From CAG-177 sp003514385 (GTDB taxonomy: Bacteria > Bacillota > Clostridia > Oscillospirales > Acutalibacteraceae), in assembly GCA_051920445.1 (NCBI GenBank), contig JBPPLN010000001.1, positions 124,001 to 188,000 of the forward strand: a stretch of 64,000 bases of DNA. Reading direction: 5' to 3'. Of this stretch, positions 24,395 to 33,166 are shown piece by piece. The notes beneath the pieces were generated by a model. The model was not told the origin of the DNA. It worked only from the letters and a program-made list of their open reading frames with translations, and did no database searches. Positions within the stretch are counted from its first letter, which is position 1. Each line of letters opens with the position of its first letter. Position numbers and translations under genes: made by a program.

Positions 24395-25390
24395 ATGAGC
24401 TACAGCCGCAAGGTATATGTGAAAGCCGCATCGACGCTTGAACGCCGTCGCAGCAAAGCCGAGCACACTCAGAGCATGCACCGCGAAGAGGCGTATGCAA
24501 AAATACCCGAGCTTATATCAATAGACCGTGAAATATCCTCGGCAGGTGCGGAAGTAATCCGCGCCATCGGCATGGGCGAGAACGCTCAGCGCTTTATCGA
24601 AGAGCTCTCAAAGAAGAATCTTGCCGCTCAGCAGCGCCGTAAGGATATCCTCAAAGAAAACGGCTATCCCGAAGATTATCTTGACGCGGACTATACCTGC
24701 AAAAAATGCCGCGACACAGGATTCGTCAGCGGCGTGATGTGCGACTGCTACAAAGAACTTCTGCGCGACACTGCTCTTGCGGAACTCAATGAGCTTTCGC
24801 CGAGCTCACGCTCGACTTTCGAGAGCTTCAATGTCAATTATTATCCCGATGCCGCAGACGCAGTTACGGGAGTCAACCCACGGAGCAGGATGAAAGAAAT
24901 ACTCGACTTCTGCAAGGATTACGCCTCCGATTTCGGTACTGATTCGCCGAGTCTTCTGCTCTACGGCGCAACCGGACTCGGCAAAACTCATCTGTCGCTC
25001 GCGATAGCGTCCGAGGCTATCAGAAAAGGCTACGGAGTTATATACGGCTCGGCGCAGAATCTTATGTCGCGCCTTGAAAAAGAGCATTTTTCAAGCGGAC
25101 GGGATAACGAATACGATGGCAGCGAACAGGCTATACTCGAATGCGATCTTCTCGTTATTGACGACCTCGGCGCGGAATTTTCAACCCAGTTCACCGTTGC
25201 GGAGCTCTATAATATTATCAACACCCGCATTATGAGCCGCCTGCCAGTTATAATCAGCACGAATCTCACACCCGATGGGCTCGAGCAGAAATATATGCAG
25301 AGGATAACTTCAAGAATAATAGGCAATTATATTTCACTCTATTTCTGCGGAAAAGACATAAGACAGATAAAAACTATGGAACAGGAGTAA
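24395..25390 (+). CDS. DnaC/DnaI-like helicase loader ATPase
   Basis: A 331-residue AAA+ protein. An N-terminal cysteine cluster (CKKCRDTGFVSGVMCDC, about residues 105-121) is typical of DnaI-like loaders. Walker A is GATGLGKTHLS (about 193-203), Walker B is DLLVIDDLGAE, and the sensor region is VIISTNLT followed by ITSRIIGN. These proteins load the replicative helicase with DnaD/DnaB-type partners. The ATG at 24395 follows GAGGGG. The adjacent DnaD gene and shared strand support a primosome operon. Tex starts nine bases after its stop. Confidence 0.88.
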   Translation: MSYSRKVYVKAASTLERRRSKAEHTQSMHREEAYAKIPELISIDREISSAGAEVIRAIGMGENAQRFIEELSKKNLAAQQRRKDILKENGYPEDYLDADYTCKKCRDTGFVSGVMCDCYKELLRDTALAELNELSPSSRSTFESFNVNYYPDAADAVTGVNPRSRMKEILDFCKDYASDFGTDSPSLLLYGATGLGKTHLSLAIASEAIRKGYGVIYGSAQNLMSRLEKEHFSSGRDNEYDGSEQAILECDLLVIDDLGAEFSTQFTVAELYNIINTRIMSRLPVIISTNLTPDGLEQKYMQRITSRIIGNYISLYFCGKDIRQIKTMEQE

Positions 25391-25399
25391 TATGCCCTT

Positions 25400-27577
25400 A
25401 TGGACATTATAAACAGCTTGACAAAAATGTTCGGCCTCCAGCGCTGGCAGGTCGAAAACACAGTGAAACTTATCGATGAGGGCAACACGATACCTTTTAT
25501 TGCCAGATACAGAAAAGAAGCGCACGGCACACTCGACGATCAGGTACTGCGTGAACTCTCCGAGAAGCTCGAATATCTGCGCAACCTCGACAAGCGCAGG
25601 GAAGAGATCAGTGCATCAATAACCGCGCAGGAGAAGATGACTCCGGAAATCGAAGCCGCTCTCGGAAAGGCTTCGACTCTCGCGGAAATTGAGGATATTT
25701 ACCGCCCGTTCAGACCCAAGCGCAGAACACGCGCTTCGATAGCCAAAGAAAAGGGGCTTGAGCCGCTCGCCGACGCGATTTTTGCTCAGGTCGCCGATTC
25801 CGCTTCGCCGGCAGAGCTTGCGGCGGACTATATAGATGCCGAAAAGGGCGTTGAAACCGTCGAAGACGCGATAAACGGAGCGATGGATATTATCGCTGAA
25901 AACATATCGGATGACGCAGATATTCGCCGCCGTCTGCGCTCGCTGTTCACCGTTGCCGGTGTGCTCCAGTCGCGCGCCGCGGACAGCGAAAAAGAGAGCG
26001 TCTATACGATGTATTATGAATATGACGAGCCGGTCAATAAAATTGCCGGCCACCGCGTCCTTGCCGTCAACAGAGGCGAGAATGAAGGCTTCCTCAAAGT
26101 CGGTATAGATGTTGACCGCATAAAGGCTCTGAATATAATCAACGCAAATGTCCTGAGTGACAACGGCTCCGCCTGCACCGATACTGTGCGTGACGCTGCC
26201 GCCGACGCATATGACAGACTTATATTCCCGTCGGTCGAGCGCGAAATACGCAATATGATAACCGACAGCGCGGTTGAATCCGCACTCAAGGTGTTCTATG
26301 TGAACCTGCGTGAACTTCTGCTCCAGCCGCCGGTCAAGGGCAAGCGCGCCCTCGGACTCGACCCCGGTTACAGAACGGGATGCAAAGTCGCCGTTGTTGA
26401 CGAAACCGGAAAAGTGCTCGATACGGGTGTTATATATGTCACCCATTCCGAAGAGCAGAAGCTCAAAGCAAAGCAGACTGTTAAACGACTTATAGAAAAA
26501 CACGGCGTCGAAGTAATAGCCATAGGCAACGGCACGGCTTCAAAGGAGACGGAGATATTTGCCGCCGATCTTATAAAAGAACTCGACCGCAAGGTATCAT
26601 ATATGATGGTCAGCGAAGCGGGCGCTTCGGTTTATTCCGCTTCAAAGCTTGCGGCGGAAGAGTTCCCGCAGTTTGATGTTTCGCTCAGAAGCGCGGTTTC
26701 GATAGCCCGCAGACTTCAGGATCCGCTTGCCGAACTTGTCAAAATCGACCCGAAAGCGCTCGGTGTCGGTCAGTATCAGCATGATATGCCTAAAAAAGAG
26801 CTTGGCGAAACGCTTGACGGCGCGGTCGAATACTGCGTCAACTCCGTCGGCGCGGATGTCAACACCGCTTCTCCGTCGCTGCTCTCGCATATAGCCGGAA
26901 TCAACTCGGGCGTTGCAAAAAATATAGTCACTTACAGAGAAGAAAACGGCGCGTTTACTTCCCGCGCTCAGCTCAAGAAAGTGCCGAAGCTCGGTGCAAA
27001 AGCCTATGAGCAGTGCGCCGGATTCATCAGAGTCCCGGAGAGCAAGAATGTTTTCGACAACACCGGCGTTCACCCCGAGAGCTATGATGCCGCAAAAGCG
27101 CTGCTCGAGTTATGCGGACTTACAGTAAAAGATGCCGCAAAGGGGAATACCGGTGCTCTTAAAGCGACCGTCGAGCTGCTCGGAGGCGAGAAAAAAGTTG
27201 CGGGAAAATTAGAGATAGGTCTGCCCACTCTTCAGGATATAATCAAAGAGCTCCAGAAGCCCGGACGCGATCCGCGTGACGAGCTTCCGCCTCCGCTTCT
27301 GCGCACCGATGTCATGGATATCAACGACCTCAAGCCCGGCATGGAGCTGAAGGGAACGGTTCGCAATGTTATTGATTTCGGCGCATTCGTCGATATCGGA
27401 GTGCATCAGGACGGACTCGTTCACATTTCGCAGATAACTAATAAATATATCAAGCACCCGTCTGAGGTGCTGAAAGTCGGCGATATTGTCACAGTGTGGG
27501 TGCTGGCGGTCGATGTCAAAAAGAGCCGCATATCGCTGACTATGAAAAAAGATAACGTTCAGAAACCTAAGGAGTAA
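25400..27577 (+). CDS. Tex-family RNA-binding transcription accessory protein
   Basis: A 725-residue protein of usual Tex length. The N-terminal helical Tex domain includes GNTIPFIARYRKEAHG and IEDIYRPFRPKRRTRA. A YqgF-like RNase H fold follows (LGLDPGYRTGCKVAVVDETG, about residues 318-337), then helix-hairpin-helix repeats (LLSHIAGINSGVAKNIVTYR) and an S1 domain at the C-terminus (GMELKGTVRNVIDFGAFVDI). Tex binds RNA and affects transcription and toxin expression in several pathogens; its precise role is not settled. It is cotranscribed with the helicase loader and a MATE exporter. Confidence 0.93.
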   Translation: MDIINSLTKMFGLQRWQVENTVKLIDEGNTIPFIARYRKEAHGTLDDQVLRELSEKLEYLRNLDKRREEISASITAQEKMTPEIEAALGKASTLAEIEDIYRPFRPKRRTRASIAKEKGLEPLADAIFAQVADSASPAELAADYIDAEKGVETVEDAINGAMDIIAENISDDADIRRRLRSLFTVAGVLQSRAADSEKESVYTMYYEYDEPVNKIAGHRVLAVNRGENEGFLKVGIDVDRIKALNIINANVLSDNGSACTDTVRDAAADAYDRLIFPSVEREIRNMITDSAVESALKVFYVNLRELLLQPPVKGKRALGLDPGYRTGCKVAVVDETGKVLDTGVIYVTHSEEQKLKAKQTVKRLIEKHGVEVIAIGNGTASKETEIFAADLIKELDRKVSYMMVSEAGASVYSASKLAAEEFPQFDVSLRSAVSIARRLQDPLAELVKIDPKALGVGQYQHDMPKKELGETLDGAVEYCVNSVGADVNTASPSLLSHIAGINSGVAKNIVTYREENGAFTSRAQLKKVPKLGAKAYEQCAGFIRVPESKNVFDNTGVHPESYDAAKALLELCGLTVKDAAKGNTGALKATVELLGGEKKVAGKLEIGLPTLQDIIKELQKPGRDPRDELPPPLLRTDVMDINDLKPGMELKGTVRNVIDFGAFVDIGVHQDGLVHISQITNKYIKHPSEVLKVGDIVTVWVLAVDVKKSRISLTMKKDNVQKPKE

Positions 27578-27583
27578 ATAGTT

Positions 27584-28942
27584 TTGTCAGAAAAATTCAG
27601 AAAAGATCTCACGCAGGGGAGCGTCACAAAACAGTTGCTCAAATTTTCCGTGCCTTTCCTGCTTTCAAACCTATTGCAGGCACTCTATTCGGTCGCCGAT
27701 ATGGTGATTGTCGGTCAGTTCTGCGGAAAATCGGGAATAACCGGAGTTTCGATAGGCGGACAGATAAATATTCTCGTTACCGGTGCCGCTCTCGGTCTCG
27801 CCATCGGCGGAACGGTGCTCATAGCTCAATACGGCGGAGCTAAAAAATACGATGATCAAAAGAGCACGATAGGCACGATGACCACGCTCTATATTATTCT
27901 CAGCGCAGTGCTCACCGTTGTTATGGTTCTGCTCACAAAACCGATACTGCGCCTGCTCAAAACGCCGGATAACGCATTTGAAGAAGCAGTCAGATATCTG
28001 ACTATCTGCATGCTCGGTACGGTGTTCATGTTCCTCTATAACGCCATAAGCGCGATACTGCGCGGCATGGGCGACTCAAAACGTCCGCTCTACTTTGTGG
28101 CAATAGCCGCCGCGGTAAATGTTGTCGGGGATATAGTTCTTGTCGGTCCGTTGAAAATGGGCGCCGCAGGAGCGGCGGTTGCCACTATCAGCTCTCAGGG
28201 AATAAGCGTTATTCTCTCGCTCATCTATCTCTTCAGCAGCGGATTTTTCTCCGGATATAAAATAAAAGATTTCAGAATAGACAGGCAGAAAGCTCTGAGC
28301 ATAATAAAGATAGGTTTGCCGTCGTCTGTCCAGCAGGTTATAGTCTCGTTTTCGTTTCTGACGCTGACGGCGCTCGTCAATTCTCTGCCGAATGCGGCTG
28401 CTGCGTCTGCCTGCCAGGGAATCGTCGGCAAGATAAATTCATTTGCCATTCTGCCCGGACTTGCGATGAGCAGCGCCATATCTTCAATGGCGGGTCAGAA
28501 TATCGGTGCAGGCGAATTCAAGCGCGCCAAGAAGACAATGACGACAGGACTCGCGATAGCGATGGGCATTTCGGTGCTCGTGTTCGTTATAGTAGAGATA
28601 TTCCCGCGCGAGCTGCTGTCGCTGTTTACGAGCGAAACTGATGTTATCGAAACGGGCATAACATTCCTGAGACTTGCCGCAGTTGATTATATTATAGTCA
28701 CTCCCGTGTTCTGCATGAACGGTCTCGCAATCGGCGCGGGATATACAAATATCGCTCTGCTCAACGCGGTTTTCAGTTCGATAGTTATAAGAGTTCCGCT
28801 CGCTTATCTGCTTGTGCGCGTGCTTGATCTCGGCTTCAACGGTATCGGAATAGCCATGGGCTTTGCTTCCGTTGCATCAATAGTTGTAGGATTTATATTT
28901 ATACAAAGCGGCAAGTGGAAGAAAGCGAAGATAAAACTTTAA
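27584..28942 (+). CDS. MATE-family multidrug/cation efflux protein
   Basis: A 452-residue protein with about 12 membrane segments in two similar halves. Family stretches are FSVPFLLSNLLQALYSVADM, AISAILRGMGDSKRPL, LPSSVQQVIVSFSFL and AISSMAGQNIGAGEFKRAKK. MATE proteins export drugs, cations or metabolites using a sodium or proton gradient. The start is TTG, about nine bases after AAGGAG, six bases past the tex stop. The substrate cannot be inferred. Confidence 0.9.
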   Translation: MSEKFRKDLTQGSVTKQLLKFSVPFLLSNLLQALYSVADMVIVGQFCGKSGITGVSIGGQINILVTGAALGLAIGGTVLIAQYGGAKKYDDQKSTIGTMTTLYIILSAVLTVVMVLLTKPILRLLKTPDNAFEEAVRYLTICMLGTVFMFLYNAISAILRGMGDSKRPLYFVAIAAAVNVVGDIVLVGPLKMGAAGAAVATISSQGISVILSLIYLFSSGFFSGYKIKDFRIDRQKALSIIKIGLPSSVQQVIVSFSFLTLTALVNSLPNAAAASACQGIVGKINSFAILPGLAMSSAISSMAGQNIGAGEFKRAKKTMTTGLAIAMGISVLVFVIVEIFPRELLSLFTSETDVIETGITFLRLAAVDYIIVTPVFCMNGLAIGAGYTNIALLNAVFSSIVIRVPLAYLLVRVLDLGFNGIGIAMGFASVASIVVGFIFIQSGKWKKAKIKL

Positions 28943-28952
28943 ACAGGATTTT

Positions 28953-29002
28953 GTAAGGCGAAGAAAGGCACGCCTTATGCAATACATATCCGTTTTATCG
29001 GA
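28953..29002 (+). other. Two short hairpins between the MATE gene and rmlB
   Basis: TAAGGCG and CGCCTTA (28954-28977) form one stem; ATCCG and CGGAT (28987-29002) form a second. Neither has a T run, so they are not clear terminators. They may be a processing or stability element of the transcript; no known riboswitch is recognised. Confidence 0.35.
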
Positions 29003-29029
29003 TAATCATTTGATATGGAGGACAAAAAC

Positions 29030-30049
29030 ATGAAGATTCTCGTTACGGGAGGCGCCGGTTTTATCGGCAGCAACTTTATCTATCATATGCTCCGCGAGCA
29101 TCCGGATTATGATATCGTCTGCCTCGATCTTCTGACCTATGCCGGCAATCTCAAGACCCTCGACGAGGCAATGAAAAATGAGCATTTCAAGTTCGTAAAA
29201 GGCGATATCGCAGACCGCGAGTTCGTTGACAAGCTGTTCGAGGATGAGAAGTTCGATATAGTCGTCAACTTCGCGGCGGAGAGCCATGTTGACCGCTCGA
29301 TAGAAAATCCCGAGGTGTTTCTCAGAACGAACATCATGGGTACTGCGGCTCTTATGGATGCTGCGAGAAAAACCGGCGTAAAGCGCTATCATCAGGTATC
29401 GACCGACGAGGTTTACGGAGACCTTCCGCTCGATAGAACCGATCTGTTCTTCACGGAGGAGACTCCGATTCACACTTCGAGCCCATATTCTGCGTCAAAA
29501 GCTTCCGCAGACCTGCTTGTGCTCGCTTATTATAGAACCTACGGATTGCCCGTAACGATTTCGAGATGCTCAAACAACTACGGTCCTTATCATTTCCCGG
29601 AGAAGCTTATACCTCTGATGATATCAAGAGCCTATAACAACGAGAGCCTGCCTGTCTACGGCGAGGGACTCAATGTCCGCGACTGGCTCTATGTTGAGGA
29701 TCACTGCCGCGCTATCGATCTCATTATTCATAACGGCAGGGTAGGCGAGGTCTACAATGTCGGCGGTCACAATGAGAAGCGCAATATAGATGTTGTCAAA
29801 ACGATTCTGCGAATCATGGGCAAACCAGAGACCCTTATCACCCATGTCAAGGACAGAGCCGGTCATGACCTGCGCTATGCCATTGACCCGACAAAGATAC
29901 ACAACGAGCTCGGCTGGAGCCCGGAGACCACCTTTGACGAGGGCATAAAGAAGACCGTCGACTGGTATATGAACAATAAGCAGTGGTGGGAAGACATCAT
30001 CAACGGCGAATACCAAAATTATTACGAAAAAATGTATTCCAACAGATAA
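29030..30049 (+). CDS. rmlB: dTDP-glucose 4,6-dehydratase
   Basis: A 339-residue short-chain dehydrogenase/reductase. The NAD motif is GGAGFIGSNF (about residues 7-16). VSTDEVYGDL holds the Thr-Asp-Glu catalytic triad region, and YSASKAS the YxxxK pair. RNNYGPYHFPEKLIP-like substrate motifs are present as NNYGPYHFPEKLIP. It converts dTDP-glucose to the 4-keto-6-deoxy sugar for rhamnose and other surface sugars. The rest of the rml pathway is not next to it, so it may be scattered. The ATG follows GGAGGAC; an upstream ATG at 29015 is unlikely. Confidence 0.92.
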   Translation: MKILVTGGAGFIGSNFIYHMLREHPDYDIVCLDLLTYAGNLKTLDEAMKNEHFKFVKGDIADREFVDKLFEDEKFDIVVNFAAESHVDRSIENPEVFLRTNIMGTAALMDAARKTGVKRYHQVSTDEVYGDLPLDRTDLFFTEETPIHTSSPYSASKASADLLVLAYYRTYGLPVTISRCSNNYGPYHFPEKLIPLMISRAYNNESLPVYGEGLNVRDWLYVEDHCRAIDLIIHNGRVGEVYNVGGHNEKRNIDVVKTILRIMGKPETLITHVKDRAGHDLRYAIDPTKIHNELGWSPETTFDEGIKKTVDWYMNNKQWWEDIINGEYQNYYEKMYSNR

Positions 30050-30114
30050 ATAATTTTGTCTTTTTCTATTTGAGTGTTCTATAATTTATTTTTGAACTCA
30101 AGTACAAAAAAGTA

Positions 30115-30143
30115 TTTACAACACATTTTTTTCGTGCTATAAT
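30115..30143 (+). promoter_or_regulatory. Promoter of the TetR-aminotransferase operon
   Basis: TTTACA (30115-30120) and TATAAT (30138-30143) are spaced by 17 bases. The imperfect inverted repeat just upstream (TTGAG near 30070 and CTCAA near 30097) could be an operator but is too loose to call. Confidence 0.78.
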
Positions 30144-30181
30144 ACAGAAAAAGGCGTATAGCCTTTGGTTAGGAGTTTCCA

Positions 30182-30814
30182 ATGTCGGAAAAGAAAGAGA
30201 AGAAAGAAAAAGAACAGAAGAACACCGCGGAGGCAGAAACCTCCAGGCGTTCGAGAAAAAAGCAGAACACTCACAAAGCTATTCTGCATCAGGCAAAGGT
30301 ACTCTTTGAAAAAGAGGGTATCGGCAATGTCACAATTGAGCAGATAAGCGAGAGTGCCGATGTTTCGCGTTCCACATTCTTTTCGCACTTTGCTTCCGTT
30401 GACGATCTTCTCAAGGAGATTTCGGACGAGGAGATAAACGATGTCTTTGAAGCGGCAAGAAAGGGCGACGGAGAGCTTACCGTCGGCGCACTTTTGAAAC
30501 AGCTCAACGATGACACTTATCCTTATCCGTATCTTTCCGCAGAGGTTCTCATGCGCGGTATTCTCTCAAAAGGCGAGTCGAATTTCGCACAGGTCGATCG
30601 TTTCCTCCGCAAGGAGATAGTGACCGACAAGAGCTATGCGAACACCCTCGAGGAGTTTTCGTCAAAAGAGCTTTCCGCTCTCATTCTCGGAGCCTTCTTC
30701 GGTCTCATCTTCCAGAAGATGATAAACGACGAGAGCTTCACAAACCCCGATGAAACAAGCGTGACTATCCAGAAATTCATAAAATATCTGAAAAATCAGG
30801 AGGAATTATCATGA
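30182..30814 (+). CDS. TetR/AcrR-family transcriptional regulator
   Basis: A 210-residue regulator. The first 30 residues are a very basic and acidic charged tail (KKEKKEKEQK). The TetR helix-turn-helix follows (AKVLFEKEGIGNVTIEQISE, then SADVSRSTFFSHFASVDDLL). The C-terminal ligand domain is helical and of unknown specificity. Its stop overlaps the start of the class III aminotransferase gene by four bases (ATGA), so the regulator probably controls the operon and responds to a compound handled by that enzyme (inference). Confidence 0.9.
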   Translation: MSEKKEKKEKEQKNTAEAETSRRSRKKQNTHKAILHQAKVLFEKEGIGNVTIEQISESADVSRSTFFSHFASVDDLLKEISDEEINDVFEAARKGDGELTVGALLKQLNDDTYPYPYLSAEVLMRGILSKGESNFAQVDRFLRKEIVTDKSYANTLEEFSSKELSALILGAFFGLIFQKMINDESFTNPDETSVTIQKFIKYLKNQEELS

Positions 30815-32316
30815 GCAACGGATATGGAATCAGCAAATGGGAAGACGCAAAGACCATTTACAATGAGCTTCACGAGCTCACTTCTAAGCCGATCTATTGC
30901 GTTTCCGAAGAGGCACTTAAAGACGTTCTCGATTATTTCGAGACCAAGTGCGCAAAGTCGAAGGCGATCACCACCGAGGCAAAGCAGTATATCCCCGGCG
31001 GCGTTCAGCACAACCTCGCTTTCAACTATCCCTTCCCGATTTGCGTGACCAAGGCTGAAGGCGCGTTCCTTTATGACCTTGACGGCAACAAGTACTACGA
31101 CTTCCTGCAGGCAGGCGGCCCGACAATCCTCGGCAGCAACTATGCTCCCGTGAGAGAGAAGGTCATTGAGCTTCTTAATGACTGCGGCCCTGTAACCGGT
31201 CTGTTCCACGAGGGTGAGCTCCTGCTCGCTAAGGAGATCAACAAACATATGCCCAACGTCGAGATGTTCCGTATGCTCGGTTCGGGCACTGAGTCCGTTA
31301 TGGCTGCTATCCGTGTTGCACGCTGCGCCACAAAGGCAAAGCGCATCATCAAGGTCGGCGGCGCATATCACGGCTGGTCCGATCAGATGGTTTACGGTCT
31401 GAAGATTCCGGGCTCCAGATTCTTCCTTGAGTCCCACGGTATTCCGCACAGCTGCTATGGCACTACCGACGAGGTCAGACCCAACGATCTTGACATGCTC
31501 GAGAAGATGCTCAAGCTCAACAAGATGCGCGGCGGCACAGCTGCTGTTATCGTTGAGCCTGTCGGCCCCGAGAGCGGCACAAGACCTGTTGATTTCAACT
31601 ACAACAAGGAAGTCAGAAAGCTCTGCGACAAGTACGGCTGCCTGTTCATCTTCGATGAGGTTGTTACCGGCTTCCGTGTCGGCCTCGGCGGTGCTCAGGG
31701 TTACTTCGATGTCGTACCCGATCTGACCATCTTCGGCAAGATCGTTGCCGGCGGTTATCCGTCAGCAGGCGGCGTCGGCGGTAAGAAGGAGTTCGTCAGC
31801 GGCATGGCCGCAGGTGTCGGCACCATGATGAAGCGCGCTTATGTCGGCGGTACTCTCGCGGCTAACCCGCTTTCGTCCTATGCAGGCTACTGCGCTATCC
31901 AGGAGATCGCAAGAACCAACGCTTGCGAAGTCGCAGGCAGAGCCGGTGACAGACTTGCTGCAGGTCTTAAAGATCTTGTTAACAAGTACGGTCTTCCTTA
32001 TGTTGTTTACAACCAGGGCTCTATCGTCCACCTCGAGTGCACCGGTGCAATGAGCTACGACTTCAGCTCGATGAACATCCTCAAGTCGGCTCTCCCGATG
32101 CTCAAGACAAAGCCCGAGATGCTCCGCAGAAAGTCCGCTATGGAAGAGATGGGCGCAGCTTACATGGCAAACGGTATCGTTACCCTTGCCGGCAGCCGTC
32201 TTTACACTTCGATGGCAGATACCGACGAGATCATCGACGGTGCTCTTGAGAGATTTGACGATGTCTTCAAGAACGTCAAGGTTTGCCCCGCAGACCGCGT
32301 TTTCGCAAAGAAATAA
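30811..32316 (+). CDS. Class III aminotransferase, glutamate-1-semialdehyde aminomutase-like
   Basis: A 501-residue fold-type I PLP enzyme. RMLGSGTESVMAAIRVAR, GAYHGWSDQ and FIFDEVVTGFRVGLGGAQG are class III motifs, and the Schiff-base lysine lies in TIFGKIVAGGYPSAG. It looks most like GSA aminomutase but is longer (usually about 430 residues), with an extra N-terminal region of about 50 residues and no haem genes nearby, so another amino substrate is likely. Codon choice is notably more biased than in its neighbours (mostly AAG, AAC, CTC, GGC), suggesting high expression. TetR is translationally coupled upstream and a strong terminator follows. Confidence 0.87.
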   Translation: MSNGYGISKWEDAKTIYNELHELTSKPIYCVSEEALKDVLDYFETKCAKSKAITTEAKQYIPGGVQHNLAFNYPFPICVTKAEGAFLYDLDGNKYYDFLQAGGPTILGSNYAPVREKVIELLNDCGPVTGLFHEGELLLAKEINKHMPNVEMFRMLGSGTESVMAAIRVARCATKAKRIIKVGGAYHGWSDQMVYGLKIPGSRFFLESHGIPHSCYGTTDEVRPNDLDMLEKMLKLNKMRGGTAAVIVEPVGPESGTRPVDFNYNKEVRKLCDKYGCLFIFDEVVTGFRVGLGGAQGYFDVVPDLTIFGKIVAGGYPSAGGVGGKKEFVSGMAAGVGTMMKRAYVGGTLAANPLSSYAGYCAIQEIARTNACEVAGRAGDRLAAGLKDLVNKYGLPYVVYNQGSIVHLECTGAMSYDFSSMNILKSALPMLKTKPEMLRRKSAMEEMGAAYMANGIVTLAGSRLYTSMADTDEIIDGALERFDDVFKNVKVCPADRVFAKK

Positions 32317-32333
32317 TCAAAAACTGATAAATG

Positions 32334-32365
32334 AGATGCTCTCCTTCGGGAGGGCATCTTTTTTC
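32334..32365 (+). terminator. Terminator of the TetR-aminotransferase operon
   Basis: An 11-base-pair stem (AGATGCTCTCC and GGAGGGCATCT) closed by the stable TTCG tetraloop runs into six T. Confidence 0.9.
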
Positions 32366-32397
32366 GGCATAACAGCCTTGAGTTTTTCAAAAAGTAA

Positions 32398-32426
32398 TTG
32401 AATAACTTTTATAAATGTGCTAATAT
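32398..32426 (+). promoter_or_regulatory. Promoter of the radC-uvrB-uvrA operon
   Basis: TTGAAT (32398-32403) and TAATAT (32421-32426) are spaced by 17 bases and lie 45 bases before the radC start. Confidence 0.7.
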
Positions 32427-32435
32427 TAATGAGAT

Positions 32436-32447
32436 AAACATTTGTTC
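32436..32447 (+). promoter_or_regulatory. LexA-like operator (SOS box)
   Basis: AAACATTTGTTC; on the other strand it reads GAACAAATGTTT, matching the Bacillota LexA pattern GAAC-N4-GTTC with one change and the GAAC-N4-GTTT variant exactly. It sits about 10 bases after the -10 box, where LexA would block transcription. Placement before uvr genes supports the call. Confidence 0.6.
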
Positions 32448-32471
32448 ATGGCTCGAAAAGAGGCGATAATC

Positions 32472-33155
32472 ATGCATGAGGATCACAGAAAAAGAGTAAA
32501 GGAACGCTTCCTGAAAGACGGGATAGAAAATATGCCCGATCATGAGGTGCTCGAACTGCTTCTGTTCTTTTCAATACCGCGCAAAGACACCAACGCTCTG
32601 GCGCACGAATTGATAGAACACTTCGGCTCTCTCAACTGTGTGCTCGAAGCTTCCGCCGATGATCTTATGCAGGTAAACGGAATAGGGGAAGCCTCTGCGA
32701 CGCTTATAACACTTGCTTTTCAGCTGACGAAAAAGTATTTGAAAAACGCATCGGACAAGAAACTGAAAAAATACGACGGACCTGAGTCGGTCAAAGAGCT
32801 TCTGATGTCAAAATATCTCGGCGCGCGGGAAGAGATGGTCTATATGCTGTCTCTCGACTTTGACGACAATATTCTCGCAATAAACAAGATATCACACGGC
32901 ACATTTTCTGCCGCGAATATAGACAAGCGTTTTGTGCTTGAGACGGCATTTCGCAACAAGGCGCGTTCGGTCGTGCTCGTTCACAATCATGTCAACGGAA
33001 TACCCGTCCCGTCGCGCGACGATCTAAATACCACAAAGGCGGTCGGCGACTTCTTTCAGGGCGTAAATGTTCATCTGCTCGACCATCTCATATATACCGA
33101 CGAAGACATCTTTTCAATGGCGCAGGTCAAGAAATTTGCACCGCTGTTTATATAA
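32472..33155 (+). CDS. radC: RadC-family JAB1/MPN-domain protein
   Basis: A 227-residue protein with an N-terminal helix-hairpin-helix region (LMQVNGIGEASATLITLAF) and a C-terminal JAB1/MPN-like metal site. The metal site is seen in VLVHNHVNGIPVPSRDD, where H-x-H and S/D match RadC. The name is historical; a role in recombination was withdrawn for E. coli and the biochemical function remains unclear. It is the first gene of an operon with uvrB and uvrA and lies behind a LexA-like box, so it is probably DNA-damage induced here. I chose the ATG at 32472 after AAGAGGCG; earlier starts (32442 TTG, 32448 ATG) overlap the SOS box or lie too near it. Confidence 0.88.
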   Translation: MHEDHRKRVKERFLKDGIENMPDHEVLELLLFFSIPRKDTNALAHELIEHFGSLNCVLEASADDLMQVNGIGEASATLITLAFQLTKKYLKNASDKKLKKYDGPESVKELLMSKYLGAREEMVYMLSLDFDDNILAINKISHGTFSAANIDKRFVLETAFRNKARSVVLVHNHVNGIPVPSRDDLNTTKAVGDFFQGVNVHLLDHLIYTDEDIFSMAQVKKFAPLFI

Positions 33156-33166
33156 AGGATATCAAT

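Noticed and set aside
25616..26503. 295-codon minus-strand open frame
   Set aside because: Antisense to tex; no domain and no start site.
30061..30110. TetR operator as an inverted repeat
   Set aside because: Half-sites match only partly and are far apart, so it cannot be supported from sequence alone.
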